A stretch of 22,479 nucleotides of DNA from a virus, in the IMG/VR virus record IMGVR_UViG_3300021957_003578, positions 1-22,479 of that record. One strand, written 5' to 3'. How positions within the stretch are numbered: the first letter of the stretch is position 1; the number at the start of each line of letters is the position of its first letter. This document shows positions 13,200 through 19,595 of the stretch, piece after piece. The position numbers and the translations under genes are program-made. A model generated the notes under the pieces. The model was not told where the DNA came from and did not search any database. It worked only from the letters and a program-made list of their open reading frames with translations.

Positions 13200-13924
13200 A
13201 GATAATAAATAAATTATTATTCTTTACATTATTAACACCGACATTATTATTCGCTGCAGCGACTACTGATAATGAAATCAAACTTGATCAGATTGGTGAT
13301 ACTCTTACATTAACGATTGATCAGATTGGTTATGGTAACAAAATCTGTGGTACAATATCTAGTGGTATTTGTGGAACAGCTATGGTAATTACTGGTACAA
13401 CTAATACAATTAACATGGATATGATAGGAAACTTGAACCAAATATATGGTCCAATGATTCTTGATCAATCTACTTATAGTGTCAACTTGACAGGTAGTAG
13501 TAATATTTGGGATCAGACTATTGGAGCTTCAGGTTCAGCTGACTCATCAAACTTGTTAGCAACTTGGTCAGGTAGTTCAAATACTATGAACTTAGATTGG
13601 GGAGCAGCTCAATCTTCTGAAAGACTAGATTTTGATTTAGATGTTACAGGTAGTTCTAATGTATTTTCAACTGTTATTGAAGTTGACGATGCTAGATATG
13701 ATGTAGATGTAACAGGTAGTTCAAATGATGTTAATACAAGTATGACTGATGGAGCGTATCATAAAATTGATTTAGAATTAATTCAATCTAGTGGTAATAT
13801 TGATATTGTTCAAAGTTCAGGAACATGCCCTAGTGGTGTAAGTTCGTGTCATAGTGAAATAATAGCGGACTTTGATAGTGAAAATGCTACGATTAATATT
13901 AAACAAAAAGATACTGGCGATTAA
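13196..13924 (+). CDS. Curlin-repeat secreted protein 1 (CsgA/CsgB-like)
   Basis: A Sec signal peptide (MKIINKLLFFTLLTPTLLFAA) is followed by a Ser/Thr/Asn/Gly/Asp-rich chain with degenerate repeats. The clearest are IKLDQIGDTLTLTIDQIGYGN and INMDMIGNLNQIYG, with the curlin Q-I-G-x-x-N spacing. Later repeats use TGSSN instead (VNLTGSSN, DVTGSSN twice). This pattern predicts a stacked strand-turn-strand amyloid fold. Cysteine pairs occur in CGTISSGIC and CPSGVSSC. It follows csgG by ATGA overlap with a GAGG ribosome site, and is the likely first substrate of the channel. Major subunit versus nucleator cannot be decided. Confidence 0.85.
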   Translation: MKIINKLLFFTLLTPTLLFAAATTDNEIKLDQIGDTLTLTIDQIGYGNKICGTISSGICGTAMVITGTTNTINMDMIGNLNQIYGPMILDQSTYSVNLTGSSNIWDQTIGASGSADSSNLLATWSGSSNTMNLDWGAAQSSERLDFDLDVTGSSNVFSTVIEVDDARYDVDVTGSSNDVNTSMTDGAYHKIDLELIQSSGNIDIVQSSGTCPSGVSSCHSEIIADFDSENATINIKQKDTGD

Positions 13925-15044
13925 TCTTTGTCTATTAACTACTTTAGTATACGCTAACGATATAGGTAATATTACTGAACACAATGGTAGTTCAGGTATA
14001 GTAAGAGATTCTGGTGAAACTGTAGAAGGTGGAGTTGGAGAAGATATATTCTTCAAAGATTCTATTGAAACAGCTCAAGGTAGAATGAATATCAAGTTTA
14101 TTGATGAAACAAACTTGAAACTTACAGAGCATACAGAAGTAGTTATAGACGAATATTATTTTGATCCTGATCCTTCAAAGTCTAAAATGACTATGAAGTT
14201 TATATCAGGTACAGCTAGATTCACAACAGGTAGACTAGGATTAGTACCGAAAGAGAATATAGTAATAACAACACCAACAGCGACGATTGGGGTTAGAGGT
14301 ACAAGTTTTACAACTAGTGTTGATGAACTTGGTAGAAGTTTAGTAATACTTTTACCAGAAACAGAATGTACAATAGACGGTGATTGTTCTCCGTCAGGTG
14401 AAATAACAGTTACGAATGAAGGTGGCGTAGTTGTTTTGAATGAAGCGTTTCAGGCTACAATGGTGTCAAGTATGTCTACACCACCAGTACAACCTGTAAC
14501 ATTAGATAACATTATGAATTTAGATTCAATAGACAATATGTTTATTGTTTCACCACCAGCCGAAGTTAAAGAAGCTGAAAATGAAGAAGCTAATTCTCGC
14601 GATGATAGTTCTGACAGTCTCTTAGACTTCAACGATTTAGATATAGATTTCTTAGCAGAAGATTGGGACGACGGTGGAGAAGATTTAGAATTTAATGAAT
14701 TAGATATGGACTTGTTAGATGTAGATTTCTTACAAGATGTTTTAAAACTATTTGAAGAAGTAAATATTCTAAAACAAAAACAGAGAGACAAAGCTGGTGC
14801 TGGTGATACTTCTGGTACAATTATTGGAACAGCGTTAGGATTTGATAAAACTACTCAGTACAATACAATCATAGATGAAGCTTCAGGACAGATATGGTTT
14901 TATAGAGAAGTAAATGGAATCATAGATATAAGAGTACCAATAGAACAAGGTACAAAAATAGAGAGTAATAATGAAGGTGTACAAAATTCAATTATTGTTA
15001 ATGACGGCGATAGTGTCGTTATTATCATTAAACAGTCTGGCTGA
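13884..15044 (+). CDS. FecR-domain secreted protein with acidic C-terminal region
   Basis: A signal peptide (MLRLILNKKILAINLCLL..VYA, cleavage near 24) precedes a FecR domain, residues about 45-165. It contains EDIFFKDSIETAQGRMNIKF, the LKLTEHTEVVID strand, an ISGTARFTTG segment and the hallmark TPTATIGVRGTSF at 130-142. A cysteine pair (CTIDGDC) follows. Residues 235-290 are strikingly acidic with LD/FN repeats, and the C-terminus is a small beta-rich stretch. In bacteria FecR-domain proteins often neighbour CHASE2 cyclases, as here. The first 41 bases overlap curlin 1 in another frame; the signal peptide supports the ATG at 13884 (TTG 13872 possible). Confidence 0.85.
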   Translation: MLRLILNKKILAINLCLLTTLVYANDIGNITEHNGSSGIVRDSGETVEGGVGEDIFFKDSIETAQGRMNIKFIDETNLKLTEHTEVVIDEYYFDPDPSKSKMTMKFISGTARFTTGRLGLVPKENIVITTPTATIGVRGTSFTTSVDELGRSLVILLPETECTIDGDCSPSGEITVTNEGGVVVLNEAFQATMVSSMSTPPVQPVTLDNIMNLDSIDNMFIVSPPAEVKEAENEEANSRDDSSDSLLDFNDLDIDFLAEDWDDGGEDLEFNELDMDLLDVDFLQDVLKLFEEVNILKQKQRDKAGAGDTSGTIIGTALGFDKTTQYNTIIDEASGQIWFYREVNGIIDIRVPIEQGTKIESNNEGVQNSIIVNDGDSVVIIIKQSG

Positions 15045-15786
15045 TCCTAATCATATTCATTTAGATCAAGTCGCTGGTGGTGCTAGTGATAATTTAAATC
15101 TAAATATTGAACAAATCGGTCATGACAACTTGATTAGATTTTCTTTTAATCACAATAACAATACTGTTAATCTTTTACAATTAGGAGATGGAAATTATAT
15201 TGGGTATACTGATGCTTGGGGTTCAGGATATAGTTGGGGTGGTGATTTAGACGGACTAAGAAATAATATGGATATTCGTCAAAAGTGTTCAACTTCAAGT
15301 TGTAATGATAACGATTTTCAATTTCATGTTTGGGGTGATGATAATGTAGTTAAGTTTGGACAAGGATATTCTCTCAACGATAGTACAAGTCCAACATGGA
15401 GTTATGACAGCAACGAACCTGGTGGCAACTTTGTTAGATTAGATATTCATGGTAATAATAATACATTCATCGGAAGTCAAAAGATGGATACATCTGGTAT
15501 TCAACATTCTATTACAGCTAACATCTATACAAACGATAACGAAGTATACGCTAGACAAGCACAGAACGGAAATAAAACATTAACACTTACAATTAGAAAT
15601 TCAAATGGTAATGATGTATCTGTTAATCAAAGAGACAACGGAACTCATACCGCTACAGTAGATTTATTAGGAACACAACCAACAGACTTAACTTTAGTTC
15701 AAAAAGGAAATACTAACCAATCATATACTTTATCTCAAAATTGTGTAACTGTTGGTGGGTGTACAATTAGTGTAACTCAACAATGA
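14971..15786 (+). CDS. Curlin-repeat secreted protein 2
   Basis: A signal peptide (MKVYKIQLLLMTAIVSLLSL..LA, cleavage before DPNH) is followed by repeats such as LNLNIEQIGHDNLI, VNLLQLGDGNYI, VRLDIHGNNNTFI, VSVNQRDNG and LTLVQKGNTNQ. They share the curlin Q/N spacing and end SVTQQ. Cysteine pairs are CSTSSC and CVTVGGC. The middle (residues 70-130) carries Trp/Gly-rich loops not usual in CsgA. It overlaps the FecR gene by 74 bases in a different frame: the ATG at 14971 has AGAG upstream and the overlap encodes the whole signal peptide. It is a probable second substrate of the CsgG channel. Confidence 0.85.
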   Translation: MKVYKIQLLLMTAIVSLLSLNSLADPNHIHLDQVAGGASDNLNLNIEQIGHDNLIRFSFNHNNNTVNLLQLGDGNYIGYTDAWGSGYSWGGDLDGLRNNMDIRQKCSTSSCNDNDFQFHVWGDDNVVKFGQGYSLNDSTSPTWSYDSNEPGGNFVRLDIHGNNNTFIGSQKMDTSGIQHSITANIYTNDNEVYARQAQNGNKTLTLTIRNSNGNDVSVNQRDNGTHTATVDLLGTQPTDLTLVQKGNTNQSYTLSQNCVTVGGCTISVTQQ

Positions 15787-17651
15787 AATTAACTTCAATA
15801 TGGACTTGTATCATAGTCCTTCTTGGTTTAGTTAGTCTAAGAATCTATGATCCAAGTATAGTAGAACAACTCAGAGTAATCAATTTCGATTATTATCAGA
15901 AGTCTGAACCTCAAGTACAAAACGAATCAATAGTTCTTATTGATATCGGAGAACAATCTTTAGAGACATTCGGTCAATGGCCTTTTCCACGACAACAGTT
16001 CGCTCAGTTAATATCTGATTTAAGAAACAGTAATGCTGGTATCATTGGATTCACAACTATGTTCGCTGATGAAGATAGATTTGGTGGTGATCTTGTTTTT
16101 GACTCTTGGATTAAAGATAATGGTATTGTCATGTCATCTACAACTTCAACGAAGGGCTTAGAGAGTATTGCTCCTCATGTAGGAACTGCAACTTTAGGTA
16201 ATGGTGATGCTAATACCTTTGCATATAAGTACAAGTCAGTTGTAAATAATATTTTCTCAAAAAGCTCTGATGGGGCCGGTATGTTATCGTCATCTCCTGA
16301 AGTCGATGGTTCAGTTCGAAGAATACCATTAGTTATCTCAGTAGAAGATAAACTCTATCCAAGTTTTGGTATGGAAGTTGTTCGAGTAATGTCTGGTAAG
16401 AAATCATATACAATGAAAGTAGAAGAAACAGGTATTGAGAACATGAGAATCCCACCATATGAACCTGTAGTAACAGATTATACAGGTTCAATCTATGTAG
16501 ATTGGTCTAATACTTTTGAGAGATATGAGTATGGAGATGTTCAAGGTGAATGGGATAGAACAACAGATTTTCAAGGTAAGACAGTTTTGATTGGAGTAAC
16601 TGCGGAAGGGATATCACCATTAGTAACTACACCAATGGGATTGAAATACCCTCATGATATACAAGCTTCAGTAATTCATACTCTAACAGGTGGTAAACAG
16701 ATTACCAGACCTCAATCCATTCTGTTGGTAGAGGTATGTCTACTGTTTTTCGTGGGACTTCTACTTCTCCTATCCGTTTATTATCTACCGATATGGTTAT
16801 CAGCTGTCGTATTCGGTGGGAGTGTAGTCGGCGTTGTCGCTGGTGGGTTTGAAGCTTTCGCTTACGGAATGTTGTTCGATTTCTCATACGGACTTATCCT
16901 GTTTATACTTCTATTTAGTCATTCGAGCTTTAACAACTTCTATATTAATTTCAAATTAAAACAACAAATTCAAGGTCAGTTCGGAAACTATATATCACCA
17001 GAGTATGTTGATATGATTGTCAAAGATCCAAGTCTAATGAAACTCGGTGGTGAAAGAAAAGAGATGAGTTTTATGTTCGCTGATATTGTAGGATTTACAC
17101 CGATCTCAGAGAGTTATATGGAGAAAGATGATCCAGAAGGATTAGTAGAATTGATCAATGAGTTCTTAGATAAAATGACAAAGATTGTATTGAAGAATGG
17201 TGGTACTATTGATAAGTACATGGGTGATTGTATCATGGCTTTCTGGAACGCTCCAATTCCATGTGAAAATCACGCTGAGATGGCTGTTAAAACATCAATA
17301 GAAATAGAACTTCTAGGTGATGAACTAGAAGAAAAGATGAAAGACATGGGATTACCAAGAGTCAAGTTTGGTACAGGTGTAAACACAGGTGTCTGTATCG
17401 TAGGTAATATGGGTTCAGAAAGTAGAATGGACTATAGTGTTGTCGGTGATGCTGTTAACTTAGGTGCTAGATTAGAAGCTCAAACAAGACAAGAAGATAC
17501 ACCGATCATTGTATCTGAATTTACATACAACGAATGTCCTGATATATCATTCTCAGCTTTGGGTGAAGTTAAAGTAAAAGGTAAAGAACAACCTGTCAAA
17601 ATGTACGCGCCTTTAATTGAAGGTGAAGTTCGTAAGTTATATAAAGACTAA
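15783..17651 (+). CDS. CHASE2-domain class III adenylate/guanylate cyclase
   Basis: The 622-residue protein starts with one membrane helix (about 7-20), then a CHASE2 extracytoplasmic domain (about 25-310: VLIDIGEQSLETFGQWPFPR, GSVRRIPLVI, GKTVLIGVTA). Three membrane helices span 312-380, and a class III cyclase domain covers about 425-605. Catalytic residues are present: metal-binding Asp434 (FADIVGFT) and Asp482 (YMGDCIMAFW), Lys478, Asp556 (VVGDAVNLGARLE), Asn559 and Arg563. The Lys and Asp base-reading pair suggests ATP, giving cAMP. A short linker joins membrane and cyclase, and there is no HAMP domain. It follows curlin 2 by ATGA overlap and closes the operon, so its CHASE2 domain would share the periplasm with the FecR protein and the curlins. 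Confidence 0.93.
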   Translation: MKLTSIWTCIIVLLGLVSLRIYDPSIVEQLRVINFDYYQKSEPQVQNESIVLIDIGEQSLETFGQWPFPRQQFAQLISDLRNSNAGIIGFTTMFADEDRFGGDLVFDSWIKDNGIVMSSTTSTKGLESIAPHVGTATLGNGDANTFAYKYKSVVNNIFSKSSDGAGMLSSSPEVDGSVRRIPLVISVEDKLYPSFGMEVVRVMSGKKSYTMKVEETGIENMRIPPYEPVVTDYTGSIYVDWSNTFERYEYGDVQGEWDRTTDFQGKTVLIGVTAEGISPLVTTPMGLKYPHDIQASVIHTLTGGKQITRPQSILLVEVCLLFFVGLLLLLSVYYLPIWLSAVVFGGSVVGVVAGGFEAFAYGMLFDFSYGLILFILLFSHSSFNNFYINFKLKQQIQGQFGNYISPEYVDMIVKDPSLMKLGGERKEMSFMFADIVGFTPISESYMEKDDPEGLVELINEFLDKMTKIVLKNGGTIDKYMGDCIMAFWNAPIPCENHAEMAVKTSIEIELLGDELEEKMKDMGLPRVKFGTGVNTGVCIVGNMGSESRMDYSVVGDAVNLGARLEAQTRQEDTPIIVSEFTYNECPDISFSALGEVKVKGKEQPVKMYAPLIEGEVRKLYKD

Positions 17652-17685
17652 GTAACAGTCTTCCAAATTTTCTGTAATCTTCCTG

Positions 17686-17711
17686 CTTTCATCATCTTAT
17701 GAAAGTTTTTA
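17686..17711 (+). terminator. Intrinsic terminator after the curli-like operon
   Basis: A 7-bp stem (CTTTCAT with ATGAAAG) around a six-base loop is followed by TTTTTA. It lies 35 bases after the cyclase stop and ends the late operon. The stem is A/T-rich, so its strength is moderate. Confidence 0.6.
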
Positions 17712-17745
17712 TAGTATTTTCTTAAATATTTCATATAGTTATTTA

Positions 17746-17764
17746 TGTCACATAACTGTCACAT
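17746..17764 (+). repeat. Direct repeat TGTCACAT upstream of an early promoter
   Basis: Two exact copies of TGTCACAT start at 17746 and 17757, 11 bases apart (about one helical turn), ending at the -35 box of the promoter at 17765. The spacing suits two molecules of an activator bound on one DNA face. The binding protein is unknown. Confidence 0.45.
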
Positions 17765-17794
17765 TTGACACCACGGGTACACTTTTTGTATAAT
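17765..17794 (+). promoter_or_regulatory. Sigma70-type promoter P1
   Basis: TTGACA (17765-17770) and TATAAT (17789-17794) with an 18-base spacer match the host sigma70 consensus at all twelve positions. The spacer begins CCACGGGTACA, nearly the same as in promoter P2. The similarity continues from the -35 to about 17806, so the two are copies of one element. A CCRCGG operator directly after the -35 is likely. Confidence 0.8.
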
Positions 17795-17839
17795 ATACAT
17801 AATGAAGTTGAATCTTGATAAGTGGTTGGTTGGTTGAAG

Positions 17840-17962
17840 ATGATAAACGGACATGGAAATGCTGGACCGCGGTCTGGTTGGGAAGTGATGAACACAACTT
17901 CGCGAGGAGGCCTTACCTCATTAAAAAAGCTGAGAGATGAAATTGGGTGTAAAAACCCATGA
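17840..17962 (+). CDS. Possible 40-aa peptide gene between twin promoters
   Basis: The ATG at 17840 opens a 40-codon frame (starts MINGHGNAGPRSGWEVMN, ends DEIGCKNP) about 40 bases after the P1 start point. It is preceded by a possible 11-codon leader frame at 17802-17837. No clear ribosome site is present. The region is richer in G+C and in codons such as CCG, CGG and CGA than its surroundings, and contains a 10-bp palindrome (GACCGCGGTC, 17865-17874) and a TGGGT/ACCCA hairpin (about 17945-17959). It may therefore be a regulatory RNA or operator region instead of a gene. No family is recognised. Confidence 0.35.
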   Translation: MINGHGNAGPRSGWEVMNTTSRGGLTSLKKLRDEIGCKNP

Positions 17963-17968
17963 ATATAG

Positions 17969-17998
17969 TTGATACCGCGGGTACATTTTTGTTATACT
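17969..17998 (+). promoter_or_regulatory. Sigma70-type promoter P2
   Basis: TTGATA (17969-17974) and TATACT (17993-17998) have an 18-base spacer that starts CCGCGGGTACA. The element copies P1 through ACATAATGAA (to 18012). It drives the gene at 18028, which has TAAGGA upstream of its ATG. An 8-base palindrome ATGTACAT lies just after the -10. Confidence 0.75.
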
Positions 17999-18027
17999 AT
18001 GTACATAATGAAAAATAAGGAAAATAA

Positions 18028-18210
18028 ATGAGTTGTCAACATAACGAGATATTACAAGAAAACATCTTAATGAGTGTCTTACATATGGATAAAGTTCAAA
18101 TTGAAGATGAATTAGGACTACCTGTTTCAGAGATGAATACTATGGACTATGATACATTAGTCGATAAATTAGTTGAAAAGAGATTCGAAGAAGACCCAAG
18201 ACAAGCATGA
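18028..18210 (+). CDS. Hypothetical small acidic protein (60 aa)
   Basis: The first gene after promoter P2, with a TAAGGA ribosome site seven bases before the ATG. The protein is helical and acidic (ending KRFEEDPRQA), with a CQHNE start and no catalytic motif. It overlaps the next gene by ATGA. Its place directly behind a host-type promoter suggests early expression. Family not recognised. Confidence 0.75.
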   Translation: MSCQHNEILQENILMSVLHMDKVQIEDELGLPVSEMNTMDYDTLVDKLVEKRFEEDPRQA

Positions 18211-18782
18211 ACAGAGCTGAGTTTATAGAAAAAGAAAATGATCTATTACAATGGATTAAAACTAATCAGAATCTCAATGGTTTTGTAGGTGATATCTATG
18301 ATCAAATTTGTAAGAACAAACCTCTTTCACCTAGACAAATTGAAGGTGTTAGACGAACAATGGTGTATACAAAAAAGAAAGCGAAACAAGATAAGTTAAG
18401 AGAAAGTAATAAAAACATACTTCCAGGTGGAGTTTATGTTGGTACAGAAAAGAAACGATATGATATGACTCTTAAGTATATGAGTAACTATGAAACAAGA
18501 CGAGGGTTTACAGTTCATAATTTTATGAATAAAGAAGGTGCTCAGTTAATGTGTTTCGCTGATATTACACAAATAAGAGTAGATCATGACTTTACTAAAG
18601 GTCCTGATGGAGCTCCACATATATTAAGTGAAGGTGATGTTTTCACTTGTAGGGCTACAGTTAATCGTCATTCAATCAATGACTTTGATCCAAACAACAA
18701 ATTCAAACAAACAGTTTTAAATCGAATCAAGTACAAAAAGTATATTGGTAATAAACAACATTTAGAAGAAGGAAATTTATGA
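18207..18782 (+). CDS. Conserved phage protein, possible OB-fold-like C-terminus (191 aa)
   Basis: Residues 1-65 form a helical region with LSPRQIEGVRRTMVYTKKKAK, which resembles a zinc-free version of the helix-rich N-terminus of phage DNA-associated proteins. Residues about 75-180 are beta-rich (MTLKYMSNYETRRGFTVHNF, VFTCRATVNRHSIND, then KQTVLNRIKYKKY), with a pattern reminiscent of the small OB-like modules in marine T4-like phages that end F.ATVK.H...KQT.LNRV. A nucleic-acid-binding role is a guess. It is coupled by ATGA overlaps on both sides. Confidence 0.7.
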   Translation: MNRAEFIEKENDLLQWIKTNQNLNGFVGDIYDQICKNKPLSPRQIEGVRRTMVYTKKKAKQDKLRESNKNILPGGVYVGTEKKRYDMTLKYMSNYETRRGFTVHNFMNKEGAQLMCFADITQIRVDHDFTKGPDGAPHILSEGDVFTCRATVNRHSINDFDPNNKFKQTVLNRIKYKKYIGNKQHLEEGNL

Positions 18783-18934
18783 GTGCTATACCTATTAGGT
18801 TAGAACCTAAATCTTTAACCAAGAGAATCTTTTTTCTTAGACAAGCTATGAATAGAGCTCAAGACCCAGAGATGAAAAAACTTTGGGAGTCTAAAAAAGA
18901 TGAACTAATGGTTAAGTATATGAAAAACAGTTAA
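18779..18934 (+). CDS. Small basic hypothetical protein (51 aa)
   Basis: The ATG at 18779 overlaps the previous stop (ATGA), with AGAAGGA a few bases upstream. The peptide begins MSAIPIRLEPKSLTKRIFF and continues as a charged helix to YMKNS. It has no membrane segment or motif. A late-promoter motif begins two bases after its stop codon. Confidence 0.65.
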   Translation: MSAIPIRLEPKSLTKRIFFLRQAMNRAQDPEMKKLWESKKDELMVKYMKNS

Positions 18935-18935
18935 T

Positions 18936-18951
18936 AAAACTGTTATAAATA
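18936..18951 (+). promoter_or_regulatory. T4-type late promoter
   Basis: TATAAATA at 18944-18951, preceded by AAAACTGT, repeats the 16-base string at 10506-10521 exactly. It points at a gene-free stretch holding a candidate small RNA and then the Hsp20 gene. Confidence 0.75.
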
Positions 18952-18956
18952 TAATT

Positions 18957-19056
18957 AGAGAAAGAGACTTTAGTGTCATTAATTTAGCGATTAGTACGAG
19001 CTTTGATAAGTCTCTTGATCTACAATGGAATCGCCGATTATCGGGATTCTTATTTT
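18957..19056 (+). ncRNA. Candidate small structured RNA or structured leader of hsp20
   Basis: About 100 bases without an ORF lie between a late promoter and a terminator-like hairpin. A perfect 9-bp inverted repeat (AAGAGACTT at 18962-18970 with AAGTCTCTT at 19008-19016) would close a 37-base loop, and the terminator stem at 19028-19049 follows. The result would be a two-hairpin transcript. It could instead be an attenuating leader for hsp20. No known RNA family is recognised. Confidence 0.4.
19028..19056 (+). terminator. Terminator or attenuator before hsp20
   Basis: GAATC-CCGA pairs with TCGG-GATTC (one bulged G, three-base loop), giving a 9-bp stem followed by TTATTTT. It stands 27 bases before the hsp20 start and only six bases before the TTGCTTAACA spacer that precedes AAGGAGGT. 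Confidence 0.65.
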
Positions 19057-19082
19057 AACCTTGCTTAACAAAGGAGGTCACA

Positions 19083-19538
19083 ATGACTATTAATGAGCAA
19101 ATCTGGAGAGATTTATCTCCATTCACAGTCGGCTTTGATAATGTATTCAATTCATTAGACAGAGTTCGATCAATCCCACAATCTAATTATCCACCTTACA
19201 ATATTCGTAAAGGTAAAGTAGAAGATACTTTTCTTATCGAATTAGCTGTAGCTGGTTTTAGTGAAGATGATTTAACTATTTCAGTTAAAGAAAATAATCT
19301 TACTATTACAGGTGACATAGGTGATAAAGATAATGGATTTATACATCAAGGAATCTCACAACGAAAATTCAACAGGAACTTTGTTCTAGCAGAAGATGTA
19401 GTTGTCAAAGGTTCGGATCTTTCAAATGGTATTCTAACGATTTATGCTGAAAGAGTAGTTCCAGAAGAAAAGAAAGCTAGAACTATTGAAATTGGTGAAC
19501 TAAAGAAAACAGAAAAGAAACAATTCTTATCTGAATAA
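19083..19538 (+). CDS. hsp20: Small heat-shock protein, Hsp20/IbpA type
   Basis: The 151-residue protein contains an alpha-crystallin domain (about 40-135). IELAVAGFSEDDLTISVKENNLTITG is followed by FIHQGISQRKFNRNFVLAEDV, close to IbpA ([20 protein letters not shown]), then LSNGILTIYAERVVPEEKKARTIEI with the final beta strand. An IXI-like C-terminal anchor is not evident. The chaperone holds unfolding proteins and in phages may assist late protein folding. It is a common gene of marine T4-like phages (from memory). A near-perfect AAGGAGGT ribosome site is present, and a terminator follows. Confidence 0.93.
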   Translation: MTINEQIWRDLSPFTVGFDNVFNSLDRVRSIPQSNYPPYNIRKGKVEDTFLIELAVAGFSEDDLTISVKENNLTITGDIGDKDNGFIHQGISQRKFNRNFVLAEDVVVKGSDLSNGILTIYAERVVPEEKKARTIEIGELKKTEKKQFLSE

Positions 19539-19551
19539 ATAGTATTTGTGT

Positions 19552-19584
19552 TGAGGTGTCGAAAAACTTGACACCTCAGCTTTT
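19552..19584 (+). terminator. Intrinsic terminator of hsp20
   Basis: A perfect 9-bp stem, TGAGGTGTC with GACACCTCA, around a nine-base A-rich loop is followed by GCTTTT. The 3' arm contains part of the -35 box of the next promoter, so terminator and promoter overlap. Confidence 0.8.
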
Positions 19585-19595
19585 GCTGTTATAAT
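19568..19595 (+). promoter_or_regulatory. Sigma70-type promoter before the AT-hook gene
   Basis: TTGACA (19568-19573) and TATAAT (19590-19595) are separated by 16 bases and match the consensus fully. The transcript would begin near 19602 and lead into the gene at 19649, which has AGGAGA before its ATG. Confidence 0.8.

Noticed and set aside
14450-14791. 113-codon minus-strand frame with many Ser and Lys codons.
   Set aside because: It is the antisense shadow of the acidic region of the FecR gene, with no ribosome site or homology.
17648-17734. Minus-strand 28-codon frame (starts MKYLRKYYKNFHKMMK) overlapping the terminator after the cyclase.
   Set aside because: No ribosome site or promoter, opposite to all other genes, and it overlaps a convincing terminator hairpin. 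Low-complexity A+T sequence easily gives such short frames.
17746-17766. Possible CRP (cAMP receptor) binding site next to the cyclase gene, because of TGTCACAT repeats.
   Set aside because: The halves are direct, not inverted, and the TGTGA-N6-TCACA geometry is not met. I keep it as an unassigned direct repeat.
17800-17960. tRNA or tmRNA between the twin promoters because of higher G+C.
   Set aside because: No TTCGAAT-type T-loop, acceptor stem or CCA-like end could be arranged.
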